Position numbers and translations under genes: made by a program. The notes under the pieces were generated by a model. It ran no database searches. It saw nothing but the letters and a program-made list of their open reading frames with translations, and had not been told where the DNA came from. Source: Sipunculus nudus (lineage: Eukaryota; Annelida; Sipuncula; Golfingiida; Sipunculidae). From it: a DNA stretch of 64,000 nucleotides. Location: contig CM049306.1 in assembly GCA_026874595.1 (NCBI GenBank), positions 33,742,019 through 33,806,018 on the forward strand, written 5' to 3'. Within the stretch, counting starts at the first letter, position 1, and the number at the start of each line of letters is the position of its first letter. This document shows positions 23,666 through 34,400 of the stretch, piece by piece.

Positions 23666-23850
23666 CTGAATTTACTTCCTCCCCTTAAAGCGCTCGAGTC
23701 GTGTCTTTTACGTCATTGTAGTGGTTTGAGTGATGCCTTCAAGCAGTAAAAACTGCAAAATAACTCCCACCTGTGTTTGAATGACAATCCCCGCGGGTTG
23801 CAACATCTCGTTCAACGAAAAAAAATCCGCCCTCAGACTGTTACTTTAAA

Positions 23851-23897
23851 CACACACACATATATAATATATATAATATATATAATATATATAATAT
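23851..23897. repeat. (CA)n plus 9-bp ATATATAAT repeat
   Basis: Short (CA)5 followed by four to five 9-bp AT-rich units. Confidence 0.9.
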
Positions 23898-24110
23898 CTT
23901 AAACAAGCTACTTGTAAAGAATTTATTTATGACATAATTTCTTATGAAGCTAATAATATCAAGATAATTAAGTATAATGGTGTGGTCATCGACTCTCTAG
24001 CCGGTAATAACATATCCTACCATGCAACTTAATTCTCTTGATTATGTTCGCTTCATTAGAAATTAATGGCATTAAACATTGCTTCAAGTAGCTTATCCTC
24101 TCTAAAGTCA

Positions 24111-24121
24111 TAAATAAATAA

Positions 24122-24180
<59 letters not shown>
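24111..24180. repeat. (AAAT)n/(TA)n microsatellite
   Basis: Four AAAT-type units running into about 25 TA units, at the symmetry centre of the nested inverted repeat. Confidence 0.95.
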
Positions 24181-24181
<1 letters not shown>

Positions 24182-24479
24182 CATCGGCTCTCTTACCGGT
24201 TATAAAACATCCTTCCAGGAAACTGAATTATCTTGATTATATTCGCTTCATAAGAAATTATTGGTATAAAACAATTGCTACAAGTAGCTTCTCTTGTTTA
24301 AAAATCATTATCTGTCTAATGGCAGTTGTATGAGATGGCGCCGACCGCGGAAATTGTCAATCAAACACTGGTGGGAGTTATTTTGCGGTTGTTACTGAAT
24401 CTACTAACGGCATCACCGGAACCATTTCAAGGACATAAAAAGTACGACTCAAGGGCTTTTAGGGGAGAATAAAAATCAG

Positions 24480-24671
24480 ATGGCGTGTGGGCTCATTCTA
24501 AAACGAAAAAGAGGTATATTATTAAGAGAAACCATAAGACTAATAAAACATGGACCAAACACAAAGAGACCAGAGCACAATACTAAAATAATGGCAATAC
24601 CACGCCCCAATACCAGCAAAAAAAAAAACATAGTTTCATTTATAGCATTAATTCCTGATAAGCGAATATAA
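24480..24671 (+). other. Short frame in the right arm, related to the left-arm frame
   Basis: Starts MACGLILK and contains RKRGILLRETIRLIKHGP, then diverges (NTKRPEHNTK). See the left-arm entry. No function is proposed. Confidence 0.25.
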
Positions 24672-24733
24672 TCAAGATAATTAATTGCATGATGGGTTGT
24701 TTCATTATCGGACAGAGAGCCGATGCTCACATC

Positions 24734-25490
24734 ATTTAGGGGTTCCATAAATCCCTTTGTGTATATTTTCTTGTATTGATATAGTAAGTTCGTGCCGTTT
24801 AGTGCTGTATCCTTAGACCGCATATAGTACGACAACGGGTACTTGTTCTCGTAATACAGTCATCATTAACAACGTAAACTGTTAAAAGGAACAAAAGACC
24901 ACATGCTGAGATCTGCCTGTTTGCCGTCGTATTATGTAAGTGTTATCAGGGGAAAGAAACTGATTCTTCTATGAAGACATAGCCAGGACAATGAATAAAT
25001 AGAGCTATTGTAATCACTTGATTTTAACTTGATATCTGATGAGGCATTAATGTATACCTGATATGGTTGATATATATCCTATCTTAATTTCTATGGCCGT
25101 TGTGTCCGCACAGTTTGCGATCGTATGGTCTTAGATGGGTTTGCTCTTTGAACAGATCGCGCTCTTTATCTTTATTGTTTTATCTGATTGTGTATATAGC
25201 ATATACGGACTCTATCTTTATACTGTTAGGAGCTAGGGAAAATAAACTTGTGAGGGTTGCTGAAATGTATCCTACAGAGAGCAGTGATTGTTGAAATCCG
25301 TACCCAATGAAAGAGAGGAATATCGTATAGTTGCAAAACATGCATAGTATGACTAAATATCACTGATATAATGAATCTATTATCACAGCAAATCTTAGGG
25401 GTATACATTCTCTGGTTTCCACCTCAGTAAGCTTTATAAACTCAATAGCAGTATATGTCTATTAATGGTAAATGGAATGTTTATGGGCGA

Positions 25491-25491
<1 letters not shown>
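24734..25491. other. Unassigned
   Basis: AT-rich, with short opposite-strand frames at 25100-25294 and 25226-25408 that overlap and look like chance. Confidence 0.4.
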
Positions 25492-25542
<51 letters not shown>

Positions 25543-25551
25543 GTATGTATG
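25492..25551. repeat. (TA)n/(TATG)n microsatellite
   Basis: About 20 TA units followed by five TATG units. Confidence 0.95.
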
Positions 25552-26574
25552 GGCCAGTAACATCCCATTAACCTTTCATCACGTGATTTATTCGCAAAAT
25601 AACGCAACATTCGGACTTTCCTAACCTTAAATATCTGATATTTACATTTCAGATATTTTTCTGCATTTTTGGAGAGAAAAAATAGTTGATCTTTTTACCG
25701 TTTAATAGGAGCATGCCTTGCAAAACCCTTTCAATTAAATTAAATCAACCAAAAAGGAAATATTTTAACATTTCCCCTACTATGTTTCATTTCTTTAAAA
25801 CGAAATATAATATGTTAGTAAAAAGGTTTAAATTTTATTTCTATATAGAATTTTTTATTTTGAAATAAGTATAATGGAGGGGAAACCGGTTGTGAGATAT
25901 TGTTGGGTAATTTAACGTTTGCTGGTTTTCTGTTACTGAAAGCTTAAAATTATGTTAAAAATTACTATTTTCCAAACCATCAAAATATCTTGTAAGAATG
26001 AATGTGAATTTCTTCAGAACCCTGTATCAATATATACCGTATCGGGTCGGATTTGCATTTGAAACAAATTTAGGATTGATTTTATATTGAGGGTCACAGA
26101 TGCTCCCTTATGTAGAAACAATCGTGCTATAATCCAAATTCTGAAACAAAATTGAAATAATCTTCTCTGAGTTCAAACATGAAGGATGAATATTAAACGG
26201 AATCCAGGATAGCAAAAGGGTTGAACCCAGGAGCTATAAACATTACTACATGTCTAGTCATTCATTAGTTGTGACGGACGGGATCAGTTATCAATGATCT
26301 ATCAAGGACTGAGAAGAAATGTTCTAGTACGGATAATTTTGTTCTCCATCTGGGATTAGGATTCTGCTGATAACACTTCATGCTTGACTCTTAAGTCATT
26401 CACCATGTTTGCTCGTAACAACTCAATATATTGTTAACAATTAAACATTTTTTTTACTGAGATAACCACCTCAATTTGTAATGCTGGCTTTAATAGGTAC
26501 CATGTACATCTGCAGAATTTCATCATGGTTTCGGACAACGTAATAGAGTGAATGCAGATGATTATCCTGGAGTA
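25552..26574. other. Unassigned
   Basis: AT-rich, no gene recognised. Confidence 0.4.
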
Positions 26575-26810
26575 AACAGGCTCTGTGTGCAGCACCTGCG
26601 GGTCCTGGGTACGTTACACCGAGGAACCCCCGAAAGGCGCACTAACGTGTGAGTGAAACTTGTCTGCAGTGTGTTAAGCCTGCAAAGCCCTGACCTTTGG
26701 TCGAGGGTGGGCCGGATAAATCTTGAAGCTCCTCGGCTGAGATTCGAACTCAAGATTTTCCCGGCTTTGAGCCCTGTGTTCTTCCCCAGACCAAGGTAAT
26801 CGCTTGAGAA
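26575..26810 (-). mobile_element. tRNA-derived SINE, family 3, copy B
   Basis: On the minus strand, B-box-like GAGTTCGAATCTC (complement 26739-26751). The body shares CCGAGGAACCCC (26620-26631), GTGAGTGAAAC and CCTGCAAAG with the copy at 18690-18925. The 90-codon minus frame 26834-26562 is a read-through of the SINE. Confidence 0.65.
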
Positions 26811-26951
26811 ACAATTTAGAAAAAAAAGGTGCAAACATGTTATATTGGTAATATTATTACTTGGTACTGTTAAAAAGAGACACGAGCTGTCAAACAGACA
26901 AACTTAATAAATTCCAATGGTTTACTTGAAAAAAATAATGTACTTTACCAG

Positions 26952-27082
26952 TTTGAAACAGGTTAACTTTTAAACAATACTAGGCATTGAAGGTGTAATT
27001 TGCAATTTTGGTTTCCAGCATTTTGAAACAGGTTAACTTTTAAACAATACTAGGCATTGAAGGTGTAATTTGCAATTTTGGA
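26952..27082 (+). repeat. 70-bp tandem duplication
   Basis: Two copies with 70-bp spacing (26952 and 27022). The 59-bp stretch from TTGAAACAGG to GCAATTTTGG appears identical in both, so the duplication is recent. Confidence 0.95.
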
Positions 27083-27444
27083 TTCAATGCCGGTCTGAAA
27101 ACAAATTCAAGACACAAGGCAAGTAAAAATAAATACTATATAGCTTTACATGGTGTGTGCTAAATAGGGCGAAACTGACGCATCGTATTGCACATTTCTG
27201 AACATCTTCAGGGGATTTGCGGTATCAACACATGTTTGAGCACCTATCTTTAATATACTGATTAGGTATGGACAGCCTACATGAAATGTTCTTAATCCAG
27301 AAAGCATGCAGAATATGCTGTTTCAACGCGATCCAACATGAAACTATAACGCTTAAATAGTGAAGACATATTTGCGAAATAAAATTAAAAACATCGGCTG
27401 ATTTATGTGATTCTATGATTTATTTATGATTTAAATAAAGGATA
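27083..27444. other. Unassigned
   Basis: Nothing recognised. Confidence 0.4.
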
Positions 27445-27585
27445 AGGGAGATGTTTGTATAGCCATGCTGGTTCATTGTATAGAGAATACACAGAGAAGT
27501 CGGTTCACTCCGCGTTACAGCCGACTATTCTATTCATGTTGTCTTTGTATACAATGAACCGGCATGGCTATTCAAATATCTCTCT
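27445..27585. repeat. 141-bp foldback (two ~38-bp inverted arms)
   Basis: The left arm contains ATAGCCATGCTGGTTCATTG. The right arm is its complement with ATAGCCATGCCGGTTCATTG. The arms mismatch at only a few positions. The loop holds a second stem, AGTCGGTT...AGCCGACT. This could be a miniature palindromic transposon or a long hairpin RNA precursor. No target duplication is evident. Confidence 0.75.
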
Positions 27586-27799
27586 TCATAATAAATGCCG
27601 ATCACCATAAAACATAAAAAAGCCATCAGTCTGTGTTAAATTACACAACGATAAAGTGTTCAACTGACAGGAGCTGTTATATATGTATAGTTCAAGACTT
27701 TAATCTACATGGGTTTTACAACGTTTTTTCGTAAAGGCAGTAGGTCCTCACACTTCCTCCAAACCCCTGCGGCCCTTACGAACCAACTTTGTAAAACCC

Positions 27800-27801
<2 letters not shown>

Positions 27802-27852
<51 letters not shown>
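27802..27852. repeat. (TA)n microsatellite
   Basis: About 25 TA units. The YIYIYI protein-like frame here is an artefact of the repeat. Confidence 0.95.
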
Positions 27853-27854
<2 letters not shown>

Positions 27855-29099
27855 CCCCATTCACAAGAGTTTTCTAACGCTACCTTTTTACATACGCCTG
27901 ATTAAAATAAGAAAACATTATTACAGATTGAAATTTTCCTTAAATTTTCAGCAATCGGACATAATGGAAACGTTCTTCTGGAAGGATATTATTCTGAGAT
28001 TAAAAGAAGCAAGGTAAATATCTAGATGCATACATGTATCGATTACATAAACTTTGACTGGACAGTCCATTGGCAATATTTGCATTGCCCTTTCAGGAAT
28101 AGGTCTGTATAAGGGTAAACGAGAGCAGTGGTTGACAGCTTGTGTGATAAACACTGTCGGTAACTCAGGGATTACCAGTGCAAGGAGTACCATGCAGTCT
28201 GTCAAAACCAGGGTTGGTGGGCCCAGGATAACACCTGGGATAATATTCCTTTAGGAAGGAGCCGAGCTCTGAAAAGGAACCATACAGGGGCCCCATATAA
28301 ATCTGGGAAAGATTAGCCAATGTTACAGTTGAGGTGCATGTTTTCTAGATGAATGTCTCATGAAAAGAAAAATAAATAAATAAATAAATAAAACTCCTTG
28401 TAAGATTCATAGAGTCCCATGTGCTTTTTTGAATAAAGGACCAATGACCGTTCATTCCCGGGCTGTTTCTGTGCTGAAAATATTTACAAGTCATCGTTAG
28501 AATCTAACCATTATCAACTGACACAGATAGCAACTTCATGTCAACTCTGTCAGGACTAAGGTAATATGCTTAGTAGGAATAACGCACGCGTGGACACCCA
28601 TCAATGCGGGTCTGAAGAAATACAGTTTGTTTGCGTGACCAGTATTGAATTGTCAAGAGGTCGCTGATTTAAGGTTCCGTCAGTTAGCCAGCCACCTATT
28701 GATAAACTGAAGTGGTCTGTGTGGTCACAAATACAGACTGAGAAACATAATCATTCTGTATATATGGCATAATATTTGTTCTCATTGATCCTATCAGCGC
28801 ATTCTTGCCCTCCACCCCACTCTCAGGATCACTCTTGAAACCCGCATTGACTTCCCGTTATTCAAACCAGCCTAACAGACTTTCAATTGAAATAGTATCC
28901 TAGTAAACAGTAAATAGTGCTACCTTTCAGCGAACGCCTACAGGGGTGTGTGGGTACTAGAAAACTGTTAATAAATCAATGAATATTGAAGTGTGCAACT
29001 TATGGGAATAAATGGTATGCAATGTGGGAAGAAAAGCGAAATTTAAGACCAACCACACGGGTAGATTTATGTTTACGCCTTCTCGGCGTTCTGTTGAAA
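27853..29099. other. Unassigned, with overlapping weak frames
   Basis: Frames 27948-28205 (minus) and 28054-28254 (plus) overlap in a slightly GC-richer patch. A small hairpin, CCCAGGATAACACCTGGG, lies around 28222-28239. (AAAT)n at 28368-28391. No motif is recognised. Confidence 0.35.
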
Positions 29100-29359
29100 A
29101 TCGAGTGTATTAGCCCGGTCCTAACCACACTTTGCTGGATGGAACCCAATGCGAGCTAGGCGAGTCGATAGCTTCTGTGGCAGGCGTTCTGTCATCAGTG
29201 GCAGGCGGAGCCGGTATCAGTGTGGAGATTTGGTAGTACAGCGAGGCGTCTGTACTGACCGCTCTCTGTGGTAGAGCGTTCTACGGATTTAGTCAGATGC
29301 CCGCTTCCACGCTGTTTCACCAGGGTTATCCACACGGAAGAACTGTCACAGTTTAAAAG
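29100..29359 (+). promoter_or_regulatory. Possible promoter / non-coding first exon
   Basis: A GC- and CpG-richer stretch with a direct repeat of TGGCAGGCG (about 29180 and 29201). It ends at a donor-like AAAAG|GTACGTTGAG (GT at 29360). The sequence then returns to AT-rich DNA, as at the end of a first exon. No TATA box or initiator is clear and no downstream coding exon is found in the window. Speculative. Confidence 0.18.
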
Positions 29360-32034
29360 GTACGTTGAGTTGGTACTTGCAGTTTTTCGAACTTATTTCT
29401 TCTTTACTATAAAAGCGACGTTTACACGGGAATCTTTAACTGAAGGTCCTCGAGTCTATTATTTCAAAAGAACATTCATGTCAAAATTTGAATTTACGTA
29501 AATTTTAAAGAATTTGGCTATGACGTGCGTTGCTATTTTAGTTATTTCTGGTCCTTAGTTTTTTAAGCTCTGAAATTAGACAAATGATTAACCATCCTAA
29601 TGAAACCTTTCATATATTCGTTTATATAAAGTGCCACCGGCGGTGAATAGAAAATTGCCGTATAAGGCGGTCCAGAAGTGGGTACCCAACCGCTCCTTTC
29701 CCCAGCCCCTCAGAAGTGACCGTTTCGGTTCTATCAACGGTAAAATTAGGACGGTAGGTTTTCGCCTGCTAAATATTCAAATCGCAGTCCAGCTAAAGGT
29801 AAATTTCAGAACTATGAAATTAAGCATGCTTGACTTATCGGCAGCGATATCAATTCATGTTCTTTCCGGCTTAAGCCCCCCCCCCCCCCTTCCTCCCAAC
29901 CCCCACGCTCGAACCACGGCTATCATATTTTTTTTTTATCAGATAAATAAAGAGTAATACTCTGTGCATTATTTCAGTATTGAAGGGTTTATCCCGCCAA
30001 ATAAACATCACTCATTCGAGAGTGGAAATGCGTGTGTCAATATTACGCTCAAATGATTTTGTATATTAAAAGGCAAAGTTTAATATCATCCGACATTACT
30101 AAAAGCGGGAATCAAAATTAAATTCTACATGAACGCACCGAGGGTTGGTGATTTAAGGCCGTCAACATTCAGTTTAGGACTACATTTAAAGATAAACAGC
30201 ACACACTGCATTATTAAATGCATGATTAGACAAGTAATTCTCTACAAAAATGTTAAAATTAATGGTTATCAATTTGACAGTCTAGAATGCTCCGTTTTAA
30301 ACTACTCTGATATCGACTCCGTTGGAATCGGGGTTCATTCGATCAGTGAATAAATCTGACCAGAGTTATTGTACCAGTTACTGGTCATAGATATCGCTGT
30401 TCCAAATCCGTATCACCATAAAATATAGTGTGGCTCAAGAACTGTGCGTCATTTCTCTCCCTAGGTAGTTATTATTCAATATGCGATAAATGATACGGAT
30501 AGGGGTCCAATATGAGGAGTATCAAGTAACCAGACCAGATATTACGTACGCATGGCCCATTCTGGTCAATATCTATCCTAATCTCATCGTAAATCACTCA
30601 AACATACATGAGTTTTTTTTTAATCTCAACTTGTATCTAGCGTGCACTTAGACCCCCCAAACCAAGCTTCAATAAAGTCGTGTAAACACCCTCCCCCCCC
30701 CCCCCCCCCCACCGCGTGTCCAAGGGTGTGGAGTCCTATATGAATAAAAATAAAAATAAATTGGCTCTGTCTGATTACATATTCTGCAACTACTCTGGAA
30801 ACTCTTATGTCACAACTATGCATACATACCAACATAATTAATACATACGATAAATAAAAAAGTCGATCAACTTTTATTTTTTTATTTTTAGAAATTTATG
30901 TTCTTCAATTTAATTCTGTTGCACCTGTCAGTCGATAATCTAAAAAGGGTAATATCAATCCCAGCGTTTAAATAATAAATTGTCCAGTGCAACAATATGG
31001 ATTTTCTGGGGGTAGATTTTCGAAGGCAAACGTTTTTGAAACCTTTCATTAAACAGATGTTACACAAATATTAGCACAAATAAAAGAAACAACAAAAAGA
31101 TTAAGGTTTCTGACATGAAGTTATTTAATTATAAAACACATTATCAATTAACTGATTATACTTAGGAAAATGCATCCGAATTTTGAAGCGGAAACCAAAA
31201 TATTAAAAAAAAAAAAAAAGAAAAAAAGGCCAAGAATTGACAAACGGCAAGTTGGGCATATTAGGGGATTGTTATCGGTTGGTTTAAGCATAAGAAAAGT
31301 GAAGTCACTTCATTTAGATGCATTTATTTTACCCTTAATACCAAAAGCGTTGGGGCCGATTATCCTAATATTGTCCAGATGACAACTACCCGCGAATACA
31401 AGACTCAGTTTTTACCGAGTCGTTACCTGAAAATAATACTGAAAACTGCATACTCATCGATCCAATGGGAAGTATATCACTGTGCACACACGGCAATCTT
31501 AGCATTAATCGCAAGGTATAGAACCAAAAGAATACAAATGAATGTTCAAACCGAAGTGTAAATCCCATCCCTATGGTATCTGCCGTCATTTTCTGTGCCT
31601 CCCACGACCTCGCGTTCATGTGGTCAGAAATCAAAGAAACATACAGGATTTTATCAAATCTATGATTTTTTTTTCGTACATAGTAGGTGTTGTTAAAAAG
31701 TACACAATAACGTTTAACGGTACATCTTGTTCATTTTAACGGACAGCTGTCGGACTTTAGTCGTGGTCACAATGACACAATTGAGTTAATCAATATCGAG
31801 ATTTAAAGTGCATATGGTCAACATTGTTAGCAAACAAATACTACGTCTCGCTAGATGTGAGTGGGGCAGGATGCCGCTTCACGATAACAACCACTCTCTC
31901 CCGAGATCTGTGGAAAAAGAGGTCAAGCCTTTGAAGTGCGTATATAGCAGTGATACCAGTTCACCTCATAATAGTCTTTCGGATAGAAGCCTTGCAAAAT
32001 TTGAAAAAGTCTTGCGTTTCAAGTGTTTAATTAA
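29360..32034. other. Unassigned, with C-runs and an A-rich tract
   Basis: Contains C14 (29876-29889), C18 (30693-30710) and an A/G-rich run (31204-31229). Several frames of 60-108 codons cross these tracts or overlap on opposite strands, without recognisable domains. The frame 31808-32080 (90 codons) runs into the tandem duplication. Confidence 0.4.
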
Positions 32035-32790
32035 ACGTTTCTCCAATCCTCGAATTAAATTGAACTATCTAATAGATTAAATGTAATAGAAGTCTGATAC
32101 CTTGTTCCATTAATCCTCTTATTAACCTTTCTCTTAAGTCTAATAACACAAGCACTTGTTCTTGTATACAGGGCGCAGGAAATATTTAAAAAAAATCATA
32201 TTGAATGAATTGTATACATGATGACAAAAAATTAAGCAAGAAAAAGAATGTGGAAAACAACAAATATTAAGAGGTATACAGTTAAATTATATTGAATTAA
32301 GAAAAAATATCTAAAAACAAAAACAAACCAGTGCAGTGGCCTTCTAAGAATTAATAAGAATTTTCAATTATTCATTTAAAAATGAAATATGAACTAATGA
32401 GAAGACGTTTTGAAAAGAAGACGTTTCTCCAATCCTCGATAAAATTGAACCAACAAATAGATTAAATGTAATAGAAGTCTGATACCTTGTTCCATTAATC
32501 CTCTTATTAACCTTTCTCTTAAGTCTAATAACACAAGCACTTGTTCTTGTATACAGAGCGCAGGAAATATTTAAAAAAAACATATTGGATGAATGGTATA
32601 CATGATGACAAAAAAAAATAAGTAAGAAAGAGAATGTGAAAAACAAGGTATACAATTAAATTATATTGAATTAAAAAACTATCAACAAACAAAAACAAAC
32701 CAGTGCAGTGGTCTTCTAAGAATTAATAAGAATTTTCAATTATTCATTTAAAAATGAAATATGAACTAATGAAAAGACGTTTTGAAAAGA
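32035..32790 (+). repeat. 386-bp tandem duplication (two copies)
   Basis: Copy 1 is 32035-32420 and copy 2 is 32421-32790. The long stretch from AGAAGTCTGATACC through GTATACAG is almost identical. Copy 2 lacks a short CAACAAATATTAAG-type segment, so one deletion separates the copies. The junction lies at the repeated AAGACGTTTTGAAAAG-like sequence, suggesting slippage or unequal exchange at a short direct repeat. Confidence 0.92.
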
Positions 32791-33428
32791 ACATTATAAT
32801 CTTTCTTTCAACCTGCTTGCAATTTCCTCTTAACACTTTGATAACGGGCGCTGGGTTCAGTAAAATGGAAATTGCCGGAGATGATAGGAATGTTGAATGT
32901 AGTTTTTGAGTGAAGACTCTTCAGATTGTCTTTTTTCTGCACAGTCAGCAATAACAATGTCGTTTTGGGTTAATGAATCCGTTTCACCAGCCTCGGGCGA
33001 CGGTTGTCTCGCTGCTGGAATTAACTGCCTTCCATCGTTAAAGCTCGCACAGCTGGCAGCTCATGTTTTGCTCAGTGGAACCTGAGGATATTGTCTACAG
33101 AAAACACCCTTCAAGTCACGTAATTTACCGAGCTCGATGATTTATTAAATCCCAAATTTACTTTCTTTTAAGCTCCCGCTTACTGTTTGAATCCTTTTAC
33201 CTTGGCAATCACCGATATTTTAAACCTCAATGTTTATGGAAATGAGCTTCGTTTTGATTAAATTTTTACTGTGACAGTAATTCATAATTAATTCCCTTTC
33301 GGGACATCGGCCCTCGGTTAAAGTGGTCGCACTTGCGAGGTCTTATATATAGATTGAAAAGAATTCGGGAAATGTATGACGATCAAAAGGTCGATAGTGG
33401 CCGAGACGGTCTTTAAGCGAGGTTTTAC

Positions 33429-33429
<1 letters not shown>
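32791..33429. other. Unassigned; possible DNA-transposon end near 33400
   Basis: GTGGCCGAGACGG followed by GCGAGGTTTTACTGTA (33396-33433) looks like the end of a widespread type of invertebrate DNA transposon remnant. A related GTGGTCGCACTTGCGAGG lies near 33322. Otherwise nothing is recognised. Confidence 0.3.

Positions 33430-33494
<65 letters not shown>
33430..33494. repeat. (TA)n/(TATG)n microsatellite
   Basis: About 25 TA units with TATG units at the 3' end. Confidence 0.95.
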
Positions 33495-33495
<1 letters not shown>

Positions 33496-34189
33496 TAACG
33501 TGCAAAAAATATGCATTGGGATATGATGCATAATGAAGAATTTGAACAAACGTATAGCTAAACATAAATGACATAACATAAACTTGTTTGTTCTTTTACA
33601 TGAATTATCCATTTATGTATTAAATGTCTCGTCATGATCTAGCAAGAGATGACCTTTCATGGAGAAATTGACTACATAACTATGATTTTTTTATGTTCGT
33701 GCAGTTTGTTACGGGTTTCTAGTTTAGAATTTACAAAGGCCACGTATGTTCGTGATAGTGTTTATGCAGCCGTTTCACAATATGTCATATGGGTGAACGT
33801 AGGCTAAGGGCAAAAGGGTCGCTTGCAATTAACTGTCTTTCCTCAAATAGGCCACAACAGTGAGGAATGGGGGTGGGGGGTGGGGTTCTGGACGAATGAC
33901 TTGCTCTTTTTTGGGGTCGGTAGTAACTAGGGGCTATTAATGACCAACACAATAACGAACGCAGTTACATAGGTCATAAAATTCGTTGTAAATTTGTGGA
34001 ACATGTTGCTGTGTTCATTCATTAAAGAAACCCAATACGCCAGGGAACATACCCGGTAGAAAACATACATTTTACACCAAGACAGACAAATTACATCACG
34101 CAAGAATTATGCGAATTGAATGACTGAATACTAGTTGCACTTTCCTATTTGTTCATTAATTAATATTTATCAGATGACAGCAAGCGTAT
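33495..34189. other. Unassigned
   Basis: Contains a short G-rich segment (GGGGGTGGGGGGTGGGG, about 33870). No gene. Confidence 0.4.
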
Positions 34190-34400
34190 CCTTTTAATCA
34201 CTGAAGGCAGTTTGTGCCTTAATGACGCTTGAGCGTGTCGGCGTCATGGTTAGACCTCCCACTCCGGTCATGGGTACGAGATCATGACCGTAGTGGGAGT
34301 TCGACATGCAATACTTCAGTTCTCTTTGATGGGTAATGGGCCAGAGGCAAATGTAGAACGACCATCCCCATATCACCTGGCTATTTTCGGCATGTATGGG
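34190..34400 (+). mobile_element. tRNA-derived SINE-like head, family 4
   Basis: A-box-like CGTCATGGTTAGACC (34242-34256) and B-box-like GGGTACGAGATC (34273-34284) are spaced as in a tRNA. A 17-bp stem with one mismatch (34256-34272 with 34283-34299) encloses the B-box region, unlike any tRNA fold. The downstream body is not matched elsewhere in the window. Confidence 0.45.

Larger units (their letters stand above)
23470..24733. mobile_element. Complex nested inverted repeat around a (TA)n core
   Basis: Large arms L (23470-23812) and R (24332-24634) are reverse complements at roughly three-quarters identity. Shared landmarks are GGTGGGAGTTATTTTGC, CAGATGGCG.GTGGG and CGAAAAAGAGG.ATATTATT. 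Inside and beside them are four copies of a ~100-bp unit (landmarks AAGCTACTTG, GAAGCGAA.ATAATCAAGA, GAGAGCCGATG): P1 at 23905-23973, P2 at 23985-24094, P3 at 24180-24290 and P4 at 24635-24733. P1 and P4 face one way, P2 and P3 the other. P1+L on the minus strand mirrors P3+R on the plus strand. A (TA)n tract (24127-24175) sits at the centre. Each arm carries a short related frame (see its own entry). It may be two inverted insertions of one element, or a foldback element. Confidence 0.7.

Noticed and set aside
24476-24835. 119-codon minus frame, the longest in the window
   Set aside because: It runs antisense through the right arm and P4 unit of the nested inverted repeat. The corresponding strand of the left arm is not open, so it is not conserved.
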